Assembly: GCF_013364215.1 (NCBI RefSeq)
Contig: NZ_CP054923.1
Location: 6,014,001 to 6,078,000 of the forward strand
Source: Verrucosispora sp. NA02020
Lineage (GTDB): Bacteria > Actinomycetota > Actinomycetes > Mycobacteriales > Micromonosporaceae
Direction of reading: 5' to 3'
DNA length: 64,000 nt
Both the position numbers and the translations under genes were made by a program. Below the pieces are notes generated by a model. That model was not told the DNA's origin, searched no databases, and saw nothing but the letters and a program-made list of their open reading frames with translations. This document shows, one piece after another, positions 54,933-61,429 of the stretch (positions within the stretch are counted from its first letter, which is position 1; every line of letters begins with the position of its first letter).

Positions 54933-55625
54933 ATGGCGGAACGAATGCGCTGCGCAGTGGTGATCGGCAACAGTGACGGGATCGGGTTGGCGTTCACCCG
55001 ACGGCTGCTCGCCGACGGCTGGCGGGTCGCCGGAGTGTCCCGCCGCGACAACGGCATCGGAGTCCCCACGTACGCCCACCACACCGTCGACGTGACCGCG
55101 CCCGACTACCCGGAGGTGCTGACGAAGGCGATCGACGAGCTGGACGGGGTGGACCTCTGCGTCTACGCCGCCGGCATCGGCGAGCCCGTCGACCTGGCCG
55201 ACCTGGAGGCGCAGACCCGCACCCTGGAGGTCAACCTGATCGGGGCGGCCCGCACGGTCGCCACCGTCGTGCCGAGGATGGTGGCCGCCGGTGACGGGCA
55301 CCTCATCGGGCTGTCCAGCATGGCGGACCGGATGGTCTCCGGCGACGCACCCGGGTACGCCGGGTCGAAGGCGGGACTGTCGTCGTACCTGCTGGGGCTC
55401 TCGGCGGCGCTGCGCGGACAGGGCGTGAGCGTGACCACCGTGCGGTTCGGGTTCGTCGACACCAAGATGGCCAAGGGCCCGGTCCGGCCGCTGATGATGA
55501 CGGTGGACCGCGCGGTGGACGTCCTCGTCCGGTGCGTCCGCAACCGTCCCGTCCTGGTCTCCCGCCCCCGGCGGGCGGCCCTGCTCACCACCCTCCTGGC
55601 ACCCCTCACCCGCCCCCGCCGCTGA
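54933..55625 (+). CDS. Short-chain dehydrogenase/reductase
   Basis: 230 aa, Rossmann fold with VIGNSDGIGLAFT as nucleotide loop, VYAAGIGEP, and YAGSK as catalytic Tyr/Lys after SS. NAD(P)-dependent oxidoreductase; substrate unknown. Starts after GAGGAC. Followed by 209 bp with a 22-bp direct repeat (55652-55673 and 55675-55696). Confidence 0.87.
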   Translation: MAERMRCAVVIGNSDGIGLAFTRRLLADGWRVAGVSRRDNGIGVPTYAHHTVDVTAPDYPEVLTKAIDELDGVDLCVYAAGIGEPVDLADLEAQTRTLEVNLIGAARTVATVVPRMVAAGDGHLIGLSSMADRMVSGDAPGYAGSKAGLSSYLLGLSAALRGQGVSVTTVRFGFVDTKMAKGPVRPLMMTVDRAVDVLVRCVRNRPVLVSRPRRAALLTTLLAPLTRPRR

Positions 55626-55733
55626 CCCGTCCCGCCCCTCACCGCTGAGCCGGTCCGCCCTCGCCGTCGAGCCTGGTCCGCCCTCGCCGTCGAGCCGACC
55701 CGCACAGGATCCAGTCGGCTCGATGCCACACGG

Positions 55734-55759
55734 GTGTCGGGAAAGTGCGGGATGGGTAT
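55734..55759 (+). promoter_or_regulatory. Possible stress-sigma promoter (GTGT-N16-GGGTAT)
   Basis: gtgt (55734-55737), 16 nt, gggtat (55754-55759), resembling the sigma-B-type consensus GTTT-N14-16-GGGTAT of actinobacteria. About 75 bp upstream of the disordered membrane protein gene. Tentative. Confidence 0.35.
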
Positions 55760-55834
55760 CTCGGGGTCGTTGACGCGTGGAGTGGCGATGAACGGGGTCG
55801 CGGCGCCGGCCACGCATGACCTGGAGGTGAACCC

Positions 55835-56971
55835 ATGAGATTTCCTTCGCTGTCCCGCCGGGAGGAGCCCGCGCCGCCCCCGGCCGCCGGTGACGAGGCC
55901 GACCGCACCGGCACGGTGGCCACCGAGGCCCGTCCCGCCGACCGCCCGAGCGTCGAGGAACGCACCGACGACGGCACCACCTACCGGGGCGCGGCGGCGA
56001 CCACCACCACGACCACCGACCCGGACCGCACCGCCGCCGAGCGCGCCGCAGGCCGATACCGCGCCGCCGCCGAGCGCGCCACCGACCGGCTCCGCGCCGC
56101 CACCGGACGCGCCACCGGTCGGGACCGCACGGCCGCCACCCCCGCCGCCGTCGAGGACCGCGCCGACACCGGCCGGGATCGCTCCGTCGGCGCCGTAGCC
56201 GCAGATCGCACCGCTGCCGACGCGGACCACGCCGCCACCGCCCGTGCGACCGACCGAGACCGCACGGCTTCCGCGCGGGCCGCCGACCGGGACGACGCCG
56301 CCGGTGCGGCCACCACCACCGAAGCCGGTACCGGTCGGACGACCGACGCTCCCGCCGCCGAGCGGGCTGCCGTGGCGCGTGCCGTCACCGCCCGTTCCGG
56401 CGTCGACGGTTCCCGCCGCGCCCGCACCACCGCCCCGGTCACGGGCTCCGCCCCGGTCACCGAGACCGACCCGGACGTGCGTACCGACCGGGCCCCGGTC
56501 ACCACCGACCGCGACACCACGACCGACCGCGACACCGTGGGCGACCGCGACACCGTGGGCGACCGGGACACTGTGGCCAGCCGGGAGACGACGGCCGACC
56601 GGGACACCGTTCCCGCTCCCGACGCACCGCCCGCGCCCGCCGGGCCGCGCCCCCGGGCCAGCCTGCTGGCCACACTGGGCCTGATCGTCGGCGTCGGCGG
56701 CATCCTCTTCGTCCTCACCGGAACCCTCGCCGGATACGGCATCGCGGTCGGCGCGGTCGGCGCGGTCCTCGCCGTGCTGGGCCTGATCGCCACCCGGCGG
56801 CGGCACATCGCCGGCAAGGCCGACGCGCTGTTCGGCATCGCCATCGGCCTCGGCGCGGTGGTCCTCGGCATCCTGGCGATGACCGGCCAGTACGACTGGC
56901 CGACCACCGACGGCGACACCGTGGCCCGCTTCCGCGAGTGGCTTGACTCACAGTTTGTCGATCGCATCTAG
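55835..56971 (+). CDS. Disordered, repeat-rich protein with C-terminal membrane helices
   Basis: 378 aa. Residues about 15-270 are low-complexity Ala/Thr/Asp/Arg with short repeats such as DRDTVGDRDT and RATDRDRTA; residues about 275-345 form three membrane helices, then a short tail ending FREWLDSQFVDRI. ATG after GGAGGTGA. The C-terminal part (TLGLIVGVGGILFVLTGTLAG) resembles small actinobacterial DUF4190-like membrane proteins. Function unknown. Confidence 0.75.
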   Translation: MRFPSLSRREEPAPPPAAGDEADRTGTVATEARPADRPSVEERTDDGTTYRGAAATTTTTTDPDRTAAERAAGRYRAAAERATDRLRAATGRATGRDRTAATPAAVEDRADTGRDRSVGAVAADRTAADADHAATARATDRDRTASARAADRDDAAGAATTTEAGTGRTTDAPAAERAAVARAVTARSGVDGSRRARTTAPVTGSAPVTETDPDVRTDRAPVTTDRDTTTDRDTVGDRDTVGDRDTVASRETTADRDTVPAPDAPPAPAGPRPRASLLATLGLIVGVGGILFVLTGTLAGYGIAVGAVGAVLAVLGLIATRRRHIAGKADALFGIAIGLGAVVLGILAMTGQYDWPTTDGDTVARFREWLDSQFVDRI

Positions 56972-57076
56972 AGGGCACATTTCAGCCCGCCGGTGGTTCA
57001 CCGGCGCCCGGCCGGCGAGGTACCGGCCGTAGCCCGACCAGTTCTGGTGGTTCACCAGCCGGGCGCACACACCCTC

Positions 57077-57105
57077 GTCAGGGGCGGCGATTCGCCGCCC
57101 CTGAC
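57077..57105 (+). terminator. Strong hairpin downstream of the membrane protein gene
   Basis: 13-bp perfect stem gtcaggggcggcg/cgccgcccctgac with a 3-nt loop; a second, smaller hairpin lies at 56988-57006. No U-run. Confidence 0.65.
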
Positions 57106-57140
57106 GCGTGTCCGGAGCACCTCGAACAGTCCTCTCGATG

Positions 57141-57240
57141 CGGCGGCGTGAGCAGGTCCGTGGAGCCACGCAGCGGCGTGAGTAAGGCCGTGGGGCTGTG
57201 CGGCGGCGTGAGCAGGTCCGTGGGGCCACGCAGCGGCGTG
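57141..57240. repeat. 30-bp tandem repeat, about 3.3 units
   Basis: Units 57141-57170, 57171-57200 and 57201-57230, partial 57231-57240; core gcggcgtgag. Units 1 and 3 are nearly identical; unit 2 is diverged. Confidence 0.85.
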
Positions 57241-57364
57241 TGAGCGACCCTTGTGGGCCGAGAAGCGGGAACTGGGGCCTTGCCGGCGGAGCGGGCGAGG
57301 CGTGCGGTGGCCAGGTCACGTGACCGCGTCCTCCGAACACACCCCGAGCAGGATTCGCCTGGCA

Positions 57365-57409
57365 ATCTTGGACAGTTTCCGTTAGCTGCTAACGGAAACT
57401 GTCCAAGAT
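57365..57409. repeat. Long perfect palindrome (22-bp arms, 1-nt centre)
   Basis: 57365-57386 and 57388-57409 are perfect reverse complements; outer ends ATCTTGGACAG and inner GTTAGC. Markedly less GC-rich than its surroundings. Confidence 0.9.
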
Positions 57410-57501
57410 CTGCGTCGCGCTGACGGGACCGTGGGTTCGCTGGTCCGCCGGTCGCTCGAACGGAGGCCGCTCCGGCCGATTCCACCCGACCAACGGTGTC
57501 C

Positions 57502-57555
57502 AGGACACCGCAAGCACCCAGGACACCGACAGCACCCCCGACACCGCGAGCACCG
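57502..57555. repeat. 18-bp tandem repeat, 3 units
   Basis: aggacaccgcaagcaccc and two variants (57502-57519, 57520-57537, 57538-57555). Confidence 0.8.
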
Positions 57556-57755
57556 ATCAGCGCCAGGGAGCCAGGCAGCGTCCGGCTGCCGCACACCCGC
57601 TACGGACGTCATCGACCGCGCGGCGAGACGACCACGCACGGTGAGCAAGCCGAGGGCCTCTCGCACGAGGCCATCGAGACGTGAACGCAACGATCAACCG
57701 CCACCGCCACCTGAGACGCAACGATCAGTCGTACTGCGCAAGGGTCGGCGGTGGA

Positions 57756-57778
57756 TTATGCGGCTGGGCGGCGCATAA
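57756..57778. promoter_or_regulatory. Candidate operator, TTATGCG-N9-CGCATAA
   Basis: Perfect 7-bp inverted repeat 70 bp before the dimethylargininase-like gene; a suitable site for a regulator of the arginine operon. Regulator not in the window. Confidence 0.45.
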
Positions 57779-57847
57779 CGTTGAGCAACGGCGCCAGCCC
57801 GTGGGCCGACGGTGGCCAGGGCGCGCCCGAGCCCTGGGAGCAGGACA

Positions 57848-58669
57848 ATGACGATGGACGCCACCAGCCAGCGCTTCCTGATGTGCCGGCCGACGTACTT
57901 CGCCGTCGACTATGCGATCAACCCGTGGATGGACCCGACCGCCCCGGTCGACACCGACCGTGCCGTGCGGCAGTGGGAGCGGCTGCGGCAGGTGTACCGC
58001 GACCTGGGTCACGTCGTCGAGGAGATCACCCCGCTGCCGGGCCTGCCCGACATGGTCTTCGCCGCCAACGGGGGCACCGTGATCGGTGACCGGGCGATGG
58101 CCGTGCAGTTCCGCGACCCGCAGCGCGCCGACGAGGCGCCCGCGTACCGGTCCTGGTTCGAGAACGCCGGCTTCGAGGTGTACGACCCGAAGCACGTCAA
58201 CGAGGGCGAGGGCGACGTCCTGCTCGCCGGTGACGTGGTGCTCGCCGGCACCGGCTTCCGCACCGCGCACGCCTCGCACGCCCAGTTGCAGGAGGTGTTC
58301 GGCTACCCGGTGGTCACCATGCACCTGGTCGACCCGCGCTTCTACCACCTGGACACCGCGCTCACCGTGCTCGACGAGCGGACCGTGGCGTACCTGCCGG
58401 AGGCGTTCTCCCCCGGCAGCCGGGCCGTGCTGCGCCGGTTGTTTCCGGACGCGGTGCACGCCACCATGGCCGACGCCGAGGTGCTGGGCCTGAACGCGGT
58501 CAGCGACGGTCGGCACGTGGTGCTGCCGGAGCAGGCCACCGGCCTGGCCGCGACGCTGCGGGACCGGGGCTACCAGACGATCGGCGTCGACCTGTCCGAG
58601 CTGCGCAAGGCCGGCGGTGGACCGAAGTGCTGCACGTTGCGACTCCGTCAGGGAAAGGCGAGCCAGTGA
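57848..58669 (+). CDS. Dimethylargininase-like amidinotransferase-fold enzyme
   Basis: 273 aa, DDAH/arginine-deiminase-type fold. CRPTYFAVDYAINPWMD is near the start, the His is in FYHLDTALTVL, and the nucleophile Cys lies in the final GGGPKCCTLRL (Cys261/262). It hydrolyses methylarginine to citrulline or arginine to ornithine; sequence alone does not decide. It overlaps rocD by 4 nt, like the Rv2323c-rocD pair of M. tuberculosis, supporting a role in arginine catabolism. ATG after GGGAGCAGG. Confidence 0.85.
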   Translation: MTMDATSQRFLMCRPTYFAVDYAINPWMDPTAPVDTDRAVRQWERLRQVYRDLGHVVEEITPLPGLPDMVFAANGGTVIGDRAMAVQFRDPQRADEAPAYRSWFENAGFEVYDPKHVNEGEGDVLLAGDVVLAGTGFRTAHASHAQLQEVFGYPVVTMHLVDPRFYHLDTALTVLDERTVAYLPEAFSPGSRAVLRRLFPDAVHATMADAEVLGLNAVSDGRHVVLPEQATGLAATLRDRGYQTIGVDLSELRKAGGGPKCCTLRLRQGKASQ

Positions 58670-59880
58670 TCGAGGACATGCTGCGGACTCCGGCCGCGGT
58701 GCGGGACGCCGAGCGTCACACCGCGCACAACTACCACCCGCTGCCGGTGGTGATCTCCTCCGCCGAGGGTGCCTGGGTCACCGACGTGGACGGTCGGCGG
58801 TATCTCGACTGTCTGGCCGGCTACTCGGCGCTGAACTTCGGGCACCGGCACCCGACGCTGATCGCCGCCGCGCACGCCCAGCTCGACCGGCTGACGCTGA
58901 CCAGCCGGGCGTTCGTGCACGACCAGTTCGCCGACTTCTGCCGGGAACTCGCGGCGCTCTGCGGCAAGGACCTCGTGCTGCCGATGAATACCGGCGCCGA
59001 GGCGGTGGAGACCGGCATCAAGGTCGCCCGCAAGTGGGGTTACCAGGTCAAGGGCGTACCGGACGGGCAGGCCACCATCGTGGTCGCCGACGGCAACTTC
59101 CACGGCCGGACCACCACCATCGTCAGCTTCTCCACCGACGAGGACGCGCGGGCCGACTTCGGGCCGTACACGCCGGGCTTCCGGATCGTGCCCTACGGTG
59201 ACCTGGCCGCGCTGGCCGAGGCGGTCGACGAGCACACCGTGGCGGTGCTGCTGGAGCCGATCCAGGGCGAGCAGGGCGTGGTGGTGCCGCCGGAGGGCTA
59301 CCTGGCCGGTGTCCGGCGGCTCTGCGACGAGCGCACCGTGCTGTTCATCGCCGACGAGATCCAGTCCGGTCTGGGCCGCACCGGCGCCACCTTCGCCTGC
59401 GAGCAGGAGGGCGTGGTGCCGGACATGTACCTGCTGGGCAAGGCGCTCGGCGGCGGCATCGTGCCGGTCTCGGCGGTGGCCGCCGACGCGGCGGTGCTCG
59501 GGGTGCTCCGGCCCGGCCAGCACGGCTCCACCTTCGGCGGCAACCCGCTGGCCTGCGCGGTGGCCACCGAGGTGGTCCGGCTGCTGGCTACCGGCGAGTT
59601 CCAGCGGCGCTCGACCGAGCTGGGCGAGCGGCTGCACGCCGGCCTGCGCGCACTGATCGGCAAGGGCCTGGTCGCGGTACGCGGCCGGGGGCTGTGGGTC
59701 GGGCTGGACATCGACCCGACGCTGATGAGCGGCCGGGAGGCGTGCGAGCGGCTGATGGAGCGCGGCGTACTCGCCAAGGACACCCACGGCTCGACCATCC
59801 GCCTCGCCCCGCCGCTGGTGATCACCGAGGAGGAGATCGACCACGCGGTGGCCCAGTTGACGGCGGTACTGGCCGGCTGA
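58666..59880 (+). CDS. rocD: Ornithine aminotransferase
   Basis: 404-aa class III PLP aminotransferase converting ornithine and 2-oxoglutarate to glutamate semialdehyde and glutamate. PLP lysine is Lys259 (YLLGKALGG); LPMNTGAEAVETGIKVARKWGY and FIADEIQSGLGRTG are RocD-specific. Start GTG within GTGA of the previous stop, so translation is coupled. Together they feed arginine nitrogen and carbon into glutamate/proline. Confidence 0.95.
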   Translation: MIEDMLRTPAAVRDAERHTAHNYHPLPVVISSAEGAWVTDVDGRRYLDCLAGYSALNFGHRHPTLIAAAHAQLDRLTLTSRAFVHDQFADFCRELAALCGKDLVLPMNTGAEAVETGIKVARKWGYQVKGVPDGQATIVVADGNFHGRTTTIVSFSTDEDARADFGPYTPGFRIVPYGDLAALAEAVDEHTVAVLLEPIQGEQGVVVPPEGYLAGVRRLCDERTVLFIADEIQSGLGRTGATFACEQEGVVPDMYLLGKALGGGIVPVSAVAADAAVLGVLRPGQHGSTFGGNPLACAVATEVVRLLATGEFQRRSTELGERLHAGLRALIGKGLVAVRGRGLWVGLDIDPTLMSGREACERLMERGVLAKDTHGSTIRLAPPLVITEEEIDHAVAQLTAVLAG

Positions 59881-59889
59881 CACCCGCAG

Positions 59890-59923
59890 GGCGGGCGTCG
59901 GGACCACGGTCCCGGCGCCCGCC
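59890..59923. terminator. Bidirectional terminator between rocD and the FHA gene
   Basis: 16-bp stem (59890-59905 and 59908-59923, one G-T pair, 2-nt loop) in the 53-bp gap between convergent genes. Confidence 0.75.
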
Positions 59924-59933
59924 GTCGTCCGCG

Positions 59934-61082
59934 TCAGCGGGGCAGGCGCATCGCCATGGTCGGCGCCTCGGACATCACCGAGTCGGGGTTGTACGGCGCA
60001 CCCGAGGGCAGATCGCTCGGCCGCCCGATCTGCACGCCCGGGTACAGCTCCACCATGTCCCCGCTCCCGAGGGCGCGGGACTGCTGCGGTGCCAGCGGCA
60101 GGCGGTCCGACTCGGCCATCGAGCCGCCCGGCCGGATGCCGGAGCCGTTGGTGCTCACGTCGGTCGCGACGATGTCGCCGCCCCGCAGCTCAAGCCGCAG
60201 ATGACTGCGGCTGATCCAGCGCCGGGCCTCGTCGTTGAGCCACTGGCCCAGCATGATCGCGTTGGCGCTCTCCGGGGCGCGGCCGATCGTGACCGGCTGG
60301 TCCTCGGTGAGCACGAAGCGACGCCGGATCAGGCCACCGACGCGTACCGCCAGGACCTCGCTGCGCGGCCGGGGGCCGTCGTCGCGGAGCCGGGTGCCGT
60401 GCCGGGGGCAGGTGGGTACGCCACCGCGCAGCGACGGTGGCGGCTGGCCGGTCGGCGCGCGGTCGATCCGGGCCAGGTCGGCGAAGGCACCCCCGCCGCC
60501 GGCACCGCCGAAGAGGGTGCAGCCCGACTCGGAACAGCGCCACTGCCGGGCGAGCAACTGGACACCGGCCGGTGACGGCGGCCCGGTGAGCGGGATGTGG
60601 CCGCCACCGACATGGGCGATGAAGACCGGCCCACCGGCACCGGGCACCGGGGCGAGCACCCGGCCGGGCTGGTCGACCAGCCAGGGGAACCGCCCGCGCA
60701 GGCCGTCGAAGCGGACCCGGCTGAGCACCGGCAGGCCGAGCAGGTCGGCCACCTCAAGCATCCGGTCACCCGGATTGTCCAGCACCTCGACCAGGCCGTC
60801 GTCGGCCCAGCGGCGGACCACCATTCGCTCGTTGGAGGTCAGGTCGGCGTCGGAGAGCACCCCCCGGTGCACCACCGCGTAGACCGGGACGGTGTCCTCC
60901 TCCAGGCTGCGCGCCAGCGCGTCGAAGACCATGCCGAGGCGCAACGTGCTGGCCGGTCGGCCGCCGTCGAGGTCCTGGTAGCGGATGACCTCGGCGAGGT
61001 CGATCACCGCACGGACGAGCTGCGGGCCGGTGCAGACCCGCCCCTCGATCGCGTCCAGGACCTTGCTGATCTCGAACCTCAT
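59934..61082 (-). CDS. FHA-domain protein
   Basis: 382 aa. C-terminal FHA domain (about 285-360: VTIGRAPES, RWISRSHLRLELRGG, DVSTNGSG) that binds phosphothreonine, so it likely takes part in Ser/Thr-kinase signalling. The N-terminal half is not recognised; it includes CSESGCTLFGG and CPRHGTR, which could form a zinc ribbon. The ATG overlaps the pterin dehydratase stop (ATGA). Confidence 0.85.
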   Translation of the reverse strand: MRFEISKVLDAIEGRVCTGPQLVRAVIDLAEVIRYQDLDGGRPASTLRLGMVFDALARSLEEDTVPVYAVVHRGVLSDADLTSNERMVVRRWADDGLVEVLDNPGDRMLEVADLLGLPVLSRVRFDGLRGRFPWLVDQPGRVLAPVPGAGGPVFIAHVGGGHIPLTGPPSPAGVQLLARQWRCSESGCTLFGGAGGGGAFADLARIDRAPTGQPPPSLRGGVPTCPRHGTRLRDDGPRPRSEVLAVRVGGLIRRRFVLTEDQPVTIGRAPESANAIMLGQWLNDEARRWISRSHLRLELRGGDIVATDVSTNGSGIRPGGSMAESDRLPLAPQQSRALGSGDMVELYPGVQIGRPSDLPSGAPYNPDSVMSEAPTMAMRLPR

Positions 61083-61372
61083 CGGGCCGCCCCCACGATC
61101 TCGTCGATCCGCCGGGCCAGCTCGACGTCGCGCAGGGTGACGCCGCCGGCCGAATGGGTGACACAGCGGAACGTCAGCGTCCGCCACCGGATGTCGATGT
61201 CCGGGTGATGGTCCAGCTCCTCCGCCACCACGGCGACCCGGTCGACGACCGTGACGGCGGCCGGGAAGCTGGCCAGCTCCACCGTGCGGGTGATCCCGGC
61301 GGGGTCTCCCGACCAGTCCGCCAGTCCACCCAGCTCGTTTCGCACCGCCTCGGCGGTGAGCACGTCAGCCAT
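61079..61372 (-). CDS. Pterin-4a-carbinolamine dehydratase
   Basis: 97 aa. Conserved ELDHHPDIDIRW and THSAGGVT, with the catalytic His residues of the PCD/DCoH family, which dehydrates 4a-hydroxy-tetrahydropterin. Its substrate system here is unknown. Start MADVLTAEAV was chosen over an 18-codon longer ORF. Overlaps the FHA gene by 4 nt. Confidence 0.92.
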   Translation of the reverse strand: MADVLTAEAVRNELGGLADWSGDPAGITRTVELASFPAAVTVVDRVAVVAEELDHHPDIDIRWRTLTFRCVTHSAGGVTLRDVELARRIDEIVGAAR

Positions 61373-61429
61373 GGCAAGGACCCTACCTGTGCCGTCCGAC
61401 GGCGACGCGACCAGCGGCTGCGCCATCGA

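Larger units (their letters stand above)
56972..57847. other. Gene-poor, hairpin- and repeat-rich gap
   Basis: 876 bp without a convincing gene. It holds hairpins at 56988-57006 and 57077-57105, tandem 30-bp repeats at 57141-57240, a 45-bp palindrome at 57365-57409, 18-bp repeats at 57502-57555 and a dyad at 57756-57778. Minus-strand ORFs here run straight through the repeats and are rejected. Confidence 0.7.

Noticed and set aside
57141..57240. CRISPR-like array
   Set aside because: Units are directly adjacent with no unique spacers, and no cas genes are present.
57078..57596. Minus-strand 172-aa ORF with 10-residue repeats
   Set aside because: Runs through hairpins and a perfect palindrome and lacks a plausible start; better explained as repeat DNA.
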